Shown: positions 36,251-44,943 of the stretch, in pieces
Layout: every line of letters starts with the position of its first letter
How positions within the stretch are numbered: the stretch's first letter is position 1
From: CAZIGM01 sp964538675
GTDB lineage: Bacteria; Bacillota; Bacilli; Tepidibacillales; Tepidibacillaceae
Assembly: GCA_964538675.1 (NCBI GenBank)
Contig: CAZIGM010000006.1
Coordinates: 1-61,691, forward strand
DNA length: 61,691 nucleotides
Direction: 5' to 3'
Translations under genes and position numbers: made by a program
Notes under the pieces: model-generated
The model's database searches: none
What the model saw: only the letters and a program-made list of their open reading frames with translations
What the model was told of the DNA's origin: nothing

Positions 36251-36415
36251 ATGGGAATTGAATTGGTTGCAAAGGTTCAGATTACTGAATCACCTGATTT
36301 GTATAAAATCGTAGACATATTAAATAAGTCTTTGAAATATGATGATTTAATGTTTGGACTTGCGAAAGATCAGCAAAGTGATAATCAAATGATCTTTAGT
36401 ATATATAGGACATAA
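36251..36415 (+). CDS. ypmA: YpmA-family protein (DUF4264)
   Basis: A 54-residue protein. It resembles Bacillus YpmA: SPDLYKIVDILNKSLKYDDLMFGLA and the end IFSIYRT match the YpmA pattern I remember (LYKIVD, LMFGLA, IYRT). Function is unknown. ATG 36251 is preferred over ATG 36242 because AAAGGATGG is well placed for it. As in Bacillus it is directly followed by ypmB. Its leader carries repeat copy C about 48 bases upstream. Confidence 0.85.
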   Translation: MGIELVAKVQITESPDLYKIVDILNKSLKYDDLMFGLAKDQQSDNQMIFSIYRT

Positions 36416-36448
36416 GAAGATTTAAATATATATAAAGATGGGGATAAA

Positions 36449-36931
36449 ATGAAGAAATTTATTGTATTTAGTATTATTATTACTGTGCTTATAACTTCTT
36501 TGGTATTTTTTTATTTTTACTCTGTATGGGTAAAAGAACAAAATATTGAGGATAAAATGATTAATAAAGCATACTTAGAGGTTTCAAAGTTACATAGTGT
36601 TGTTGATATGGATTTATTTTCTGGAGATAAACAATATTACTTTATTTTAGGAAAGAGTATTATCGGTAATGATCTTTTAGTTTGGTTAAATGATGAAGAG
36701 GTTAATTTTACATATCTTTTTAATTGGGTAACTAAAGAAGAAATAGAGACAAAAGCTTTAACTGTTAATCCAAAAATGACCATTAAAAGAATAACGTTAG
36801 GAATAAATTCGGAGGATGTTCTTATTTATGAAATTTTATTTGAAGATACTGAAGGAAGATTAGGATATCAATACTATAATCTTGAAAATGGAGAAATTAT
36901 TAAAACGTATAAATTAGGTAAAATAAAGTAA
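36449..36931 (+). CDS. ypmB: YpmB-like membrane-anchored protein (DUF5590)
   Basis: A 160-residue protein with an N-terminal membrane anchor (about 2-24) and an extracytoplasmic domain. Position after ypmA and the pattern of a DUF5590/PepSY-like domain (GKSIIGNDLLVWLND, then ITLGINSEDVLIYEILFED and GRLGYQYYNLENGEIIK) agree with YpmB. In Bacillus ypmB is followed by aspB; here a terminator and three other genes come between. Function unknown. Confidence 0.78.
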   Translation: MKKFIVFSIIITVLITSLVFFYFYSVWVKEQNIEDKMINKAYLEVSKLHSVVDMDLFSGDKQYYFILGKSIIGNDLLVWLNDEEVNFTYLFNWVTKEEIETKALTVNPKMTIKRITLGINSEDVLIYEILFEDTEGRLGYQYYNLENGEIIKTYKLGKIK

Positions 36932-36941
36932 TTTTTAAAAA

Positions 36942-36992
36942 GACTCGATTTAACAGCCAATCATTAACAATGCTGTTAGTCGAGTTTTTTAA
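36942..36992 (+). terminator. Rho-independent terminator after ypmB
   Basis: GACTCGA plus TAACAGC (36942-36957) pairs with GCTGTTA plus TCGAGT (36972-36985) with a two-base bulge and a 14-base loop, followed by a run of six T. It closes the ypmA-ypmB unit. Confidence 0.85.
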
Positions 36993-37086
36993 TACCATCA
37001 ATTACTAAAGAAAGAAATATATATTATGTGATATACTTTAATGTATACTGACTTTAATTACAAAACTTTGAAGAGGGGGCATATTT

Positions 37087-37623
37087 ATGTTTAAAGAAGT
37101 AAAATGGTTAAATGTAATAATTATCATGTCGGTGTCCCTGATAATTTTATTTGGAGGATGGTTTTTATACCAAGAAAATAATATAAAAAATCCAATTTTA
37201 GACAACCTAAGGAATATTGATGGTATAAAAGTTGATGATTTAGTTTTAAATACTAAGGAGATTAAATTAGACCTTTCTTTTGTACAAATCGATGATCTTC
37301 AAATTACTTATAATAAGATTTTAGATGAACTTGAACCTTATACTAATAATCGTGAAATAAAAATAAATATTAATAGTAATTCAAGCGATGAAATGATTAC
37401 AATATGGAACGACTCATATTTCTATATTGCCGAAGCAATAGTACAAAAAAAATACAGCCTAATTCCAGAAACAATGGAAATGATAAAGCGAGATTATTTC
37501 CTTGAAAAGGCTGTCTGTACTATGGATGATAATTACATCTATATAGACTTACATCAAGGCGATTCTTCTCTTTATGTTGTAATACCTACAGATCAATATA
37601 TGGAGGTGAATTCTCTTGGCTAA
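37087..37623 (+). CDS. Membrane-anchored protein of unknown function next to an FtsH-like protease
   Basis: A 178-residue protein with one N-terminal membrane helix (about 8-27) and a soluble, acidic, extracytoplasmic-looking domain of 150 residues with one Cys and no motifs I recognise. GAGGGGGC precedes ATG 37087. Its stop lies inside the start of the FtsH-like gene (overlap of eight bases), so the two are translationally coupled and probably work together, for example as an adaptor or sensor for the protease (inference). Confidence 0.7.
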   Translation: MFKEVKWLNVIIIMSVSLIILFGGWFLYQENNIKNPILDNLRNIDGIKVDDLVLNTKEIKLDLSFVQIDDLQITYNKILDELEPYTNNREIKININSNSSDEMITIWNDSYFYIAEAIVQKKYSLIPETMEMIKRDYFLEKAVCTMDDNYIYIDLHQGDSSLYVVIPTDQYMEVNSLG

Positions 37624-39112
37624 AAATTTTTTTATTGGAATTATAGTAGCGATAATTATATTTATGATTTATCTTGGTTATGATTTAACTCCAATATTAT
37701 TTATTATCTTAATATCAGGAATTGTATACTATATGGTTATAAATAAAAAAGGAAAAGGTCTTACGGCTCTGAATTCTAATATAAATAAAAACAAATCGTC
37801 TAGTTCTGATAAAACCATAGGTTTTGATGACATAGGCGGACTAAAAAAGGTGAAAAGAGAATTAACAGAAGCTTTAGATTTTTTAAAATATCAAGATGAA
37901 TATGATGAGTATGGTATAAGACCTATTAAGGGAATTTTATTGGAAGGCCCACCTGGAACAGGGAAAACTTTATTAGCAAAAGCTGCTGCAAATTATACTG
38001 ATTCTATATTCGTATCTACTTCAGGAAGCGAATTTGTTGAGATGTATGTGGGAGTTGGTGCCCAAAGAGTTAGACAATTATTTAATGAAGCAAGAGCTTT
38101 GGCAACAAAAAATAAAAAGGATAGTGCAATTATTTTTATTGACGAGATTGAAGTGATTGGCGGAAAAAGAGATAGTAAAAATCTACGTGAATATGATCAA
38201 ACATTAAATCAACTTCTTACAGAGATGGATGGCATAAAATCGAATCTTAAACCTAGAATTTTTGTTATGGCAGCTACAAATAGAAAGGATATGCTTGATT
38301 TCGCATTAATCAGACCAGGTCGTTTTGATAGAAATATAACTGTTGATTTGCCAGACAAAATTGCTAGAAAAAAAATATTAGAGATTCATACAGCAAAAAA
38401 ACCATATTCTAAAGATGTAGATTTTGAACAACTAGCATTAGAGACATATGGTTTTTCAGGAGCACAAATAGAAAGTGTAACAAATGAGGCAGCAATATAT
38501 GCTTTTAGGGATAATGAAAAAGTAATATCAAATGAGCATTTTTCTAAAGCAATTGACAAAGTATTAATGGGAGAGCAAATAGATAAAGAAGCATCAAAAA
38601 CAGAAAAGAGACGTGTGGCTCTTCACGAATTAGGACATGCTTTAATTGCAGAAAAGGTAAAGCCTGGTTCTGTTTCTAATATTGCCTTACGTCCTAGAGG
38701 AAAGGCGCTGGGTTATGTGCGACATAATCCTGAGGAAGATCAATATTTACACACAAGAGAGTCAATTGAAAAACAAATCATGATAGCTCTTGGTGGTTCC
38801 GTATCTGAAGAAATTTTTTATGGTTGTAGAAGTACGGGATCAAAAAACGATTTTGAACAAGCTTTAAATTTAGTGAATTATTTAATTGAAACAGGTTTAA
38901 CTTCATTAGGAATAGTGAATGCTAATAATATTTCCAAGGAAAAGATTGAAAAAGAAAGTCAACAAATATTAAATGATTTATTAAATAAAACAAAGGAATT
39001 GATTCAAATAAATAAACAAATAATTAGTAATGCTTTAGAATATATTGAAAATGAAGAATCATTGTCTGGTCAAAAATTTAGGGATATGATTAATAAGGTA
39101 AGTGTTAAGTAA
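37616..39112 (+). CDS. Compact FtsH-like membrane AAA+ metalloprotease
   Basis: A 498-residue ATP-dependent zinc protease. Two closely spaced N-terminal helices (about 4-42) replace the larger periplasmic domain of standard FtsH, which is usually 600-650 residues. Walker A GPPGTGKT is at 111-118, Walker B IIFIDEIE and the SRH region RPGRFDRNITVDLPD follow. The M41 protease domain has the zinc motif HELGH (337-341) and a third-ligand Asp in SKNDFEQALNLVNYL. Start is TTG 37616 with GGAGGTGA upstream. It looks active, but is a divergent paralog rather than housekeeping FtsH. Confidence 0.82.
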   Translation: MAKNFFIGIIVAIIIFMIYLGYDLTPILFIILISGIVYYMVINKKGKGLTALNSNINKNKSSSSDKTIGFDDIGGLKKVKRELTEALDFLKYQDEYDEYGIRPIKGILLEGPPGTGKTLLAKAAANYTDSIFVSTSGSEFVEMYVGVGAQRVRQLFNEARALATKNKKDSAIIFIDEIEVIGGKRDSKNLREYDQTLNQLLTEMDGIKSNLKPRIFVMAATNRKDMLDFALIRPGRFDRNITVDLPDKIARKKILEIHTAKKPYSKDVDFEQLALETYGFSGAQIESVTNEAAIYAFRDNEKVISNEHFSKAIDKVLMGEQIDKEASKTEKRRVALHELGHALIAEKVKPGSVSNIALRPRGKALGYVRHNPEEDQYLHTRESIEKQIMIALGGSVSEEIFYGCRSTGSKNDFEQALNLVNYLIETGLTSLGIVNANNISKEKIEKESQQILNDLLNKTKELIQINKQIISNALEYIENEESLSGQKFRDMINKVSVK

Positions 39113-39142
39113 GCCAGTTTTTCTTCTTGGCTTACTTTTATT
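39107..39142 (+). terminator. Rho-independent terminator after the FtsH-like gene
   Basis: AAGTAAGCCA (39107-39116) pairs with TGGCTTACTT (39128-39137) and is followed by TTTATTAT. The stem begins within the stop codon region of the gene. Confidence 0.78.
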
Positions 39143-39219
39143 ATGTTTAATGGTTATAGATAATATGTTACTATTGTTTTGATATAAGATTAACCTACAA
39201 AGATGGAAGGGATTAAATT

Positions 39220-40419
39220 ATGCTAATATTAGTCTTAAATGGCGGAAGTTCTTCTCTTAAATGTAAATTATATAATATGAAAGATGAGTCAGTTCTTGCC
39301 TCGGGCAAAATTGAACGAATTGGGACAAATGAGGCAGAATTATCTTATAATTCTTTAAATAATGGAGAGATTAAACATAATGTTGAAGCACTAGATTATT
39401 ATACTGCTGTAGATAAACTGTTTGAATATTTTCTACATAAAGAGTATGGTGTTATTTCTGATAAAAGAGATATAAATGCAGTTGGACACAGAATAGTTCA
39501 TGGAGGAGATTTTTTTTCTGATTCTGTTTTGGTAAACGATTATACTAAACAAGTAATTAATGATGTAATTGAATTAGCTCCATTGCATAATCCAGCACAC
39601 CTTTTAGGAATTAAAGCTATAGAAAAAATTCTTCCAGGTATACCAAATGTAGTTGTTTTTGATACCGCTTTTCATCAGACTATGGACCCAAAAGTATTTA
39701 CATATCCAATTCCACTAGAGTTTTATAAAAAACATAAGGTAAAAAAATATGGTGCTCACGGAATATCTCATAAATATGTATCAATTAAAGCAGCAGAATT
39801 CTTGGAGAAACAAGTTGAAGAATTAAAAATAATTTCTTGTCATATTGGTAATGGTGCTAGTGTAACTGCCATTTTAAATGGAAAATCATTTGATACTAGT
39901 ATGGGACTAACGCCACTTGAAGGACTAATGATGGGAACTAGAAGTGGTGATATTGATGCGGCAGTAATTCCTTACATAATGAATAAAGAAAATAAAAATT
40001 TAAATCAAATAATGCAAATGTTAAATAATGATAGTGGTTTAATAGGAATTTCTAGTTTTAGCAGTGATATGAGGGATATTGAAGAGAATATGGAGAAAAA
40101 TCGTGATTGCAAGCTCGCTTTCGAGATGTATGAATATAGATTACGTAAATATATTGGTGCATATGTTGCTGCAATGAATGGAGTGGATGTAATTATTTTT
40201 ACCGCAGGAATAGGTGAAAATTCATCTCTGCTTAGAAAAACAATTATAAATAATTTAAGTTATTTAGGTGCAGATATTGATCATGAAGCAAATGAATTAC
40301 ATTCAGATCAGGTTAGAAAGATAAATTCTTCTAATTCAAATATAGATATATTAATTATTCCTACAAATGAAGAATTAATGATTGCAAGAGAGACATTAAC
40401 AATAGTAAAATCAATCTGA
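39220..40419 (+). CDS. ackA: Acetate kinase
   Basis: A 399-residue enzyme that makes ATP and acetate from acetyl phosphate, the energy-yielding step of acetate fermentation. Seen: LVLNGGSSSLKCKLY (N-terminal signature 1), GHRIVHGG, ISHKYVS, and the ATP-binding GNGASVTAI and SMGLTPLEGLMMGTRSGDIDAAVI (second signature region). Full length. GATGGAAGGG precedes ATG 39220. It lies between the FtsH-like gene and aspB and breaks the normal ypmB-aspB neighbourhood. Confidence 0.95.
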   Translation: MLILVLNGGSSSLKCKLYNMKDESVLASGKIERIGTNEAELSYNSLNNGEIKHNVEALDYYTAVDKLFEYFLHKEYGVISDKRDINAVGHRIVHGGDFFSDSVLVNDYTKQVINDVIELAPLHNPAHLLGIKAIEKILPGIPNVVVFDTAFHQTMDPKVFTYPIPLEFYKKHKVKKYGAHGISHKYVSIKAAEFLEKQVEELKIISCHIGNGASVTAILNGKSFDTSMGLTPLEGLMMGTRSGDIDAAVIPYIMNKENKNLNQIMQMLNNDSGLIGISSFSSDMRDIEENMEKNRDCKLAFEMYEYRLRKYIGAYVAAMNGVDVIIFTAGIGENSSLLRKTIINNLSYLGADIDHEANELHSDQVRKINSSNSNIDILIIPTNEELMIARETLTIVKSI

Positions 40420-40450
40420 TGGATTTTTAACATTTAAGGAGGGGCTATCT

Positions 40451-41623
40451 TTGCAATTGGCAAAACGCGCATTAGAATTAAAACCTTCACCAACTTTGGC
40501 GATAAATACTAAAGCTAAAGAGTTAGTTGGAAAAGGTGTTGATATTATTGGCTTGGGAGCAGGGGAACCAGATTTTAATACACCTGATAATATTATTCAA
40601 GCAGCACATACGTCAATGAAAAAAGGACAGACAAAATACACTTCATCTGCTGGTGTTTCTGAGTTAAAGCAAACCATTGTAGAAAAGTTTAAAAAAGATA
40701 ATGATTTAATATATAATCAGAATCAGATAATTGTAGCTAATGGTGCAAAGCACGCTTTATATAACTTTTTTCAAGCTATTTGTAATCCTGGTGATGAAGT
40801 AATAATACCCCTTCCTTATTGGGTAAGTTATCCTGAACAAGTTAAATTGGCAGGCGCTTCACCTATATTTATTGAAGGAGAAGCAAGTAATAATTATAAA
40901 TTTACTCCAGAACAATTAGATAAGTTAATCAGTAAAAGGACAAAGGCTTTAATTATTAATTCACCAAATAATCCAACTGGAACTATTTATTCGAGAGATG
41001 AATTGTTACAAATATCTAAAATTTGCGAGAAACACGATATATTGATTCTTTCTGATGAGATATATGAAAAATTAATTTATGATGATAGTACACATGTAAG
41101 CATTGCTAGTGTAAGTGAAGATGCTTACAAAAGAACAATTGTTATTAATGGTGTTTCTAAACCGTATTCAATGACAGGTTGGAGAATTGGTTATGCAGCT
41201 GGGAATGCAACAATAATAAAATCAATGTCAGACATTTCAAGTCATAGCACATCGAATCCTGTTACATTTGCGCAATATGGTGCCATTGAAGCGATTGGTG
41301 GATCACAAGATGAGTTACATAGAATGAAAAAGGAATTTGAAAGAAGAAGGAATTTTGTTATTGATCAGATAAATGATATTAAAGGGGTAAAACCAATTTT
41401 TCCGCTAGGAGCATTTTATGTTTTTATTGATATATCTGAAATTATTCAAGGGAAATATGTAGATGCAGATGAGTGGGCAGGGGATCTATTAGAAAAGGCA
41501 AGAGTTGCTGTAGTTCCAGGGTCAGGTTTTGGAGCGCCTAATTTTATACGTTTATCGTATGCAACGTCGATAGAACAACTTGATGAAGGTATTAAAAGAA
41601 TAAAGAAATTTATCCAGATATGA
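40451..41623 (+). CDS. aspB: Pyridoxal-phosphate aspartate aminotransferase
   Basis: A 390-residue class I aminotransferase. Catalytic Lys is in VINGVSKPYSMTGWRIGYA; SPNNPTGTIY and the C-terminal FIRLSYATSIEQLDEG are typical of Bacillus-type AspB. The start is TTG 40451 with AAGGAGG upstream. The last codons Ile-Gln-Ile and the TGA stop are formed by the head of repeat copy D (ATCCAGATATGA), so the native C-terminus may have been changed by the repeat. It precedes asnS as in Bacillus; aspartate is the precursor of asparagine. Confidence 0.92.
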   Translation: MQLAKRALELKPSPTLAINTKAKELVGKGVDIIGLGAGEPDFNTPDNIIQAAHTSMKKGQTKYTSSAGVSELKQTIVEKFKKDNDLIYNQNQIIVANGAKHALYNFFQAICNPGDEVIIPLPYWVSYPEQVKLAGASPIFIEGEASNNYKFTPEQLDKLISKRTKALIINSPNNPTGTIYSRDELLQISKICEKHDILILSDEIYEKLIYDDSTHVSIASVSEDAYKRTIVINGVSKPYSMTGWRIGYAAGNATIIKSMSDISSHSTSNPVTFAQYGAIEAIGGSQDELHRMKKEFERRRNFVIDQINDIKGVKPIFPLGAFYVFIDISEIIQGKYVDADEWAGDLLEKARVAVVPGSGFGAPNFIRLSYATSIEQLDEGIKRIKKFIQI

Positions 41624-41842
41624 TAAGACCCCCACTTCTACACAAAGTGCACAAGTCTCACTAAGGGAACAAAGTTCCCTAGTCTCGCTATGTTAAATGG
41701 GGGAAAATGAATTTAGGATAAGTTTTACATAGGACGACTTGACACTTAGTGTCCTAGCGTCACTTGTGCTCTTGAGTGCATAAATTCAGGTGGAGTTAAA
41801 ACTCCATCCGAATAAAATTCGGCTTTATCCAGATATAATAAA
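41611..41842 (+). repeat. Mosaic hairpin repeat, copy D (longest full unit, leader of asnS)
   Basis: Starts inside the aspB stop region with TATCCAGATATGATAAG. P1 outer stem CCCCCA (41629-41634)/TGGGGG (41698-41703) contains an extra hairpin AGGGAAC-AAA-GTTCCCT (41664-41680). Then the ATGAATTTAGGATAAG linker, P2 with GACG (41733-41736)/CGTC (41758-41761) around GACAC/GTGTC, P3 GTGCTCTTGAGTGC (41766-41779), P4 (41784-41813), P5 ending 41828, and directly a new truncated head CCAGATATAATAAA (41829-41842). The following 60 bases hold only the asnS leader. Confidence 0.85.
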
Positions 41843-41902
41843 TTATTTTTTTTATAAGTTGCATAGCTATAATTAGCATAACTAAATTTGGAGGGAAAAA
41901 TA

Positions 41903-43189
41903 TTGGTTACAATTAAGAATATTGCTAAGTTTGAAGGAAAAGAAATTAAACTTGGAGCATGGTTACATATATTACGATCGAGTGGGAAAATTCAATTTCT
42001 TCAATTAAGAGATGGTACTGGTTTTATTCAGGGAGTAGTAGTAAAAAGTGATGTTACTGAGGAAATTTGGAATAAAAGCAAAAGTTTAACTCAAGAAAGT
42101 TCTTTATACGTTACTGGAGTAGTACAAAAAGATGATCGGTCAAAAATTGGTTATGAATTATTAATATCAGATATAGATATAATCCAAATTGCTGAAGAAT
42201 ATCCAATAACAAAAAAAGAACATGGAGCAGATTTTCTTATGGATAATCGCCATTTATGGATAAGAGGACCAAGACAAAGAGCTATTCTGTCAATTAGAGG
42301 ACAAATTATACGTTCTATTCAGGATTTTTTTGATTCTAATGGATATACATTAGTTGATCCTCCAATTTTAACTCCAACATCAGCTGAGGGGACTACAAGT
42401 CTATTTCATACAAAATATTTTGATGAAAATGCTTATTTATCTCAAAGTGGACAGTTATATATGGAGGCTGCTGCTTTTGCTTTAGGTCGTGTATACTCTT
42501 TTGGTCCGACATTTAGAGCTGAAAAATCAAAAACTCGGCGTCATTTGATTGAATTTTGGATGGTTGAGCCAGAAATGGCTTTTGTAGAGTTTGAAGAAAA
42601 TCTCAATATACAAGAAGAATATGTGAATTATGTAGTGCAATCTGTATTAAAGAATTGCAAAATGGAATTAGATACATTAAATAGAGATATCTCTAAATTA
42701 GAGAAAATTACTACTCCATTTCCAAGGATAACATATGATGATGCTATCAAATTATTACAAAAAGAAGGATTTGAAATAAAATGGGGCGAGGATTTTGGAG
42801 CTCCACATGAAACTGCAATTGCAGAAAAATTTGAAAAACCAGTTTTTATTACTCATTATCCAACGGAATTAAAAGTTTTTTATATGAAACCTGATCCTAA
42901 CAGACCTGAAGTAGTTCTTGCTGCTGATTTAATTGCCCCAGAAGGATATGGAGAAATAATTGGTGGAAGTCAGAGAATTGATGACTATAATTTATTGGAA
43001 GAGCGTTTTAATGAACATAATCTTTCTAAAGAGGCGTACAAATGGTATCTTGATTTACGTAAATATGGCTCTGTACCTCATTCCGGTTTTGGACTTGGTT
43101 TAGAAAGAACAATAGCATGGATATGTGGTGTTGAACACGTAAGGGAGACTATACCATTCCCAAGATTGCTTAATAGGCTATATCCATAG
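41903..43189 (+). CDS. asnS: Asparaginyl-tRNA synthetase
   Basis: A 428-residue class IIb synthetase that charges tRNA-Asn. N-terminal OB-fold anticodon domain (about 1-110), then the catalytic domain with motif 2 FGPTFRAEKSKTRRHLIEFWMVEPE and motif 3 GFGLGLERTIAWICG. Length is normal. GGAGGG supports TTG 41903 as the start; an in-frame TTG at 41888 lies upstream of that site. No T-box leader motif was seen; the leader instead carries repeat copy D, ending about 60 bases upstream. Confidence 0.93.
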   Translation: MVTIKNIAKFEGKEIKLGAWLHILRSSGKIQFLQLRDGTGFIQGVVVKSDVTEEIWNKSKSLTQESSLYVTGVVQKDDRSKIGYELLISDIDIIQIAEEYPITKKEHGADFLMDNRHLWIRGPRQRAILSIRGQIIRSIQDFFDSNGYTLVDPPILTPTSAEGTTSLFHTKYFDENAYLSQSGQLYMEAAAFALGRVYSFGPTFRAEKSKTRRHLIEFWMVEPEMAFVEFEENLNIQEEYVNYVVQSVLKNCKMELDTLNRDISKLEKITTPFPRITYDDAIKLLQKEGFEIKWGEDFGAPHETAIAEKFEKPVFITHYPTELKVFYMKPDPNRPEVVLAADLIAPEGYGEIIGGSQRIDDYNLLEERFNEHNLSKEAYKWYLDLRKYGSVPHSGFGLGLERTIAWICGVEHVRETIPFPRLLNRLYP

Positions 43190-43236
43190 GAAGATAGCAT
43201 ATTATTCTAATTCATACTACTAATAATGAAGAAATC

Positions 43237-43355
43237 GGACATTTTTACAAAATAGCAGACTGTAGAAAATGGGTGTTTAAAGTATTTGTAGTTTACAACG
43301 TGCTCACAATGTCCGTTACCTTTCTTTTAATAAGTAAAATACGGAAGAAAGGTTA
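43237..43355. other. Unexplained intergenic segment with inverted repeats
   Basis: Between asnS and repeat copy E. CGGACATT (43237-43244) is the exact inverse of AATGTCCG (43308-43315), and CCTTTCTT pairs with AAGAAAGG about 20 bases further on. No open frame of note. Could be a decayed small element or part of an extended copy E; no target duplication was recognised. Confidence 0.35.
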
Positions 43356-43420
43356 CTCCCAAAAGCCGCACTTATGTAAAGCTACAAAACTTTTAGGATA
43401 ATAATAGTGGGAAGAACGGA

Positions 43421-43631
43421 GCTTACTTAAGACTCCCACTTACACACAAAGTGCGCAAGTCACGCTATAATGCTAAAACATTAAGTCGTGCTATGTTAAG
43501 TGGGGGAGAATGAATTTAGGATAAGTCTCACATAGGACGACTTGACACTCTAGTGTCTTAGCGTCACTTGTACTCTTGAGTGCTAGAATCAGGTGGAATT
43601 AAAACTCCATCTGAACAAAGTTCGGCTTTAT
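43421..43631 (+). repeat. Mosaic hairpin repeat, copy E (leader of dnaD)
   Basis: The head is diverged (GCTTACTTAAGAC). P1 outer stem CCCACTTA (43435-43442)/TAAGTGGG (43497-43504) holds an inner hairpin and a cassette with CACG (43461-43464)/CGTG (43487-43490) that is nearly the reverse complement of the P2 module of copy F. Then the GAATGAATTTAGGATAAG linker, GTCTCAC, P2 with GACG (43536-43539)/CGTC (43562-43565) and GACAC/GTGTC, P3 GTACTCTTGAGTGC (43570-43583), P4 (43587-43616) and P5 ending 43631. The dnaD start is 28 bases on. Confidence 0.82.
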
Positions 43632-43659
43632 TTAATATGTTGATTTTGAGGTGTTATTA

Positions 43660-44382
43660 ATGCTTTTAGAAGAAAAAATACTACTAGAAATAATTGAAAA
43701 TGGAGTAACTAATATTCCCAATTTATTGTTGTCTAATTATAAAAAAATTGGTTTATCTGATCAAGAATTAATATTAATAATACATTTAATTCATTATAAG
43801 AGTAAAAGTAATCACTTCCCAAGTATATCTGAATTAGAAAATAGAATGTCAACAAATACAGAAGACTTAATGAGAATTTTGCAACGACTTGTAAAAAACG
43901 GATATATTTTTATAGATGAACATAAGGAAGAAAATACTGGCGTAATATTTGAGGTATATAATATTACTCCACTATATTTAAAACTAATAAATTTGTTTGA
44001 GAGAAATATGGAAATAGATAAAATCAAAAGAGAAAAAATAAAAGAAGAAAAGGTAGTTAATAATGTTTATAAAATATTTGAACAAGAATTCGGAAGGGCA
44101 TTATCACCGATTGAAATCGAATTAATTTCAACATGGATAGATAAAGATAAACATTCTGAAGACGTTATTATATATGCATTAAAAGAGGCAGTTTTTTCAA
44201 ATAAATTAAATTTTCGATATATTGATAGTATACTTTTTGAATGGCAGAAAAAAAATATTAAAACTATAGATCAAATTAGACAGCATGTTAAAAACTTTAG
44301 GGCAAACAAATTTAGAGATAGTAAGATGATTCAAGACGCCAATACGTTTGAATTTTTTAATTGGTTAGAGGAAAACGAATAA
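43660..44382 (+). CDS. dnaD: DNA replication initiation protein DnaD
   Basis: About 240 residues. An N-terminal winged-helix-like domain (about 1-95, with the LSDQELILIIHLIHYKS and FPSISELENRMS stretches) and the C-terminal DnaD/DnaB_2 domain (about 130-215) including ALSPIEIELISTWIDKD and YIDSILFEWQKKNIKT. DnaD helps load the replicative helicase with DnaA and PriA. ATG 43660 is chosen because GAGGTG (43649-43654) is spaced for it. asnS-dnaD order matches Bacillus; the usual next gene nth is absent. Confidence 0.9.
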   Translation: MLLEEKILLEIIENGVTNIPNLLLSNYKKIGLSDQELILIIHLIHYKSKSNHFPSISELENRMSTNTEDLMRILQRLVKNGYIFIDEHKEENTGVIFEVYNITPLYLKLINLFERNMEIDKIKREKIKEEKVVNNVYKIFEQEFGRALSPIEIELISTWIDKDKHSEDVIIYALKEAVFSNKLNFRYIDSILFEWQKKNIKTIDQIRQHVKNFRANKFRDSKMIQDANTFEFFNWLEENE

Positions 44383-44763
44383 CTAATAATTTTCACTTAT
44401 CATTTCGAGTCCTTCTTTAATGCCTGGAATAAAAATTATTAATTCAACTTTGTTTTTATTTTGATTAGAATTAATCAATATTCCTAATGTGTCAAAATTT
44501 TTATTTTTAATTAATTCATCTGAATTCAATTCGCTAAAATATATAGTAATTACCTCGGAAATATAAGGGTACTCGATATGTAGTGCTAATTTTTTCTCGG
44601 CTTTTTCATTCTCATTTAGCTCCCATAAAACATTACAATCTATACTAATCATATCTTGAATATTTTCTAATCTAGGTGCTAAAACATTTGCTAAATCCTT
44701 ATTATAAATAAACAATATATTAGAATCTATATTTATTGTCTCTGCTAAAAAGCTTGTTTTCAT
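44383..44763 (-). CDS. Hypothetical 126-residue protein
   Basis: A soluble acidic protein without signal peptide, Cys in one place only, and no family that I recognise. The composition is ordinary and GGAAGTGAG is placed correctly before ATG 44763, so it is likely real. It ends directly at the dnaD stop (convergent) and is divergent from smc across a 180-base AT-rich gap that holds no other gene. It occupies the place where nth (after dnaD) or rnc (before smc) would be expected. Confidence 0.65.
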   Translation of the reverse strand: MKTSFLAETINIDSNILFIYNKDLANVLAPRLENIQDMISIDCNVLWELNENEKAEKKLALHIEYPYISEVITIYFSELNSDELIKNKNFDTLGILINSNQNKNKVELIIFIPGIKEGLEMISENY

Positions 44764-44943
44764 TTACTCACTTCCTTTTATTATTTTTTATTTATAAATT
44801 CAATGTTTTACCAACCTATAATACTATTAGTTAAATTTATTCTATTGTTTGATTATAAAGTAAAATTATTTATTTAGTAAACAAATAACTTATTCTTATG
44901 TTAAAATAATTAAATTGAAGTAATTGACCAAGGGGAGAAAAAG

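Noticed and set aside
41624..41902. T-box riboswitch before asnS
   Set aside because: The region is fully made of the mosaic repeat; no T-box sequence of the AGGGTGGNACCGCG type and no terminator/antiterminator pair with a T-run was found.
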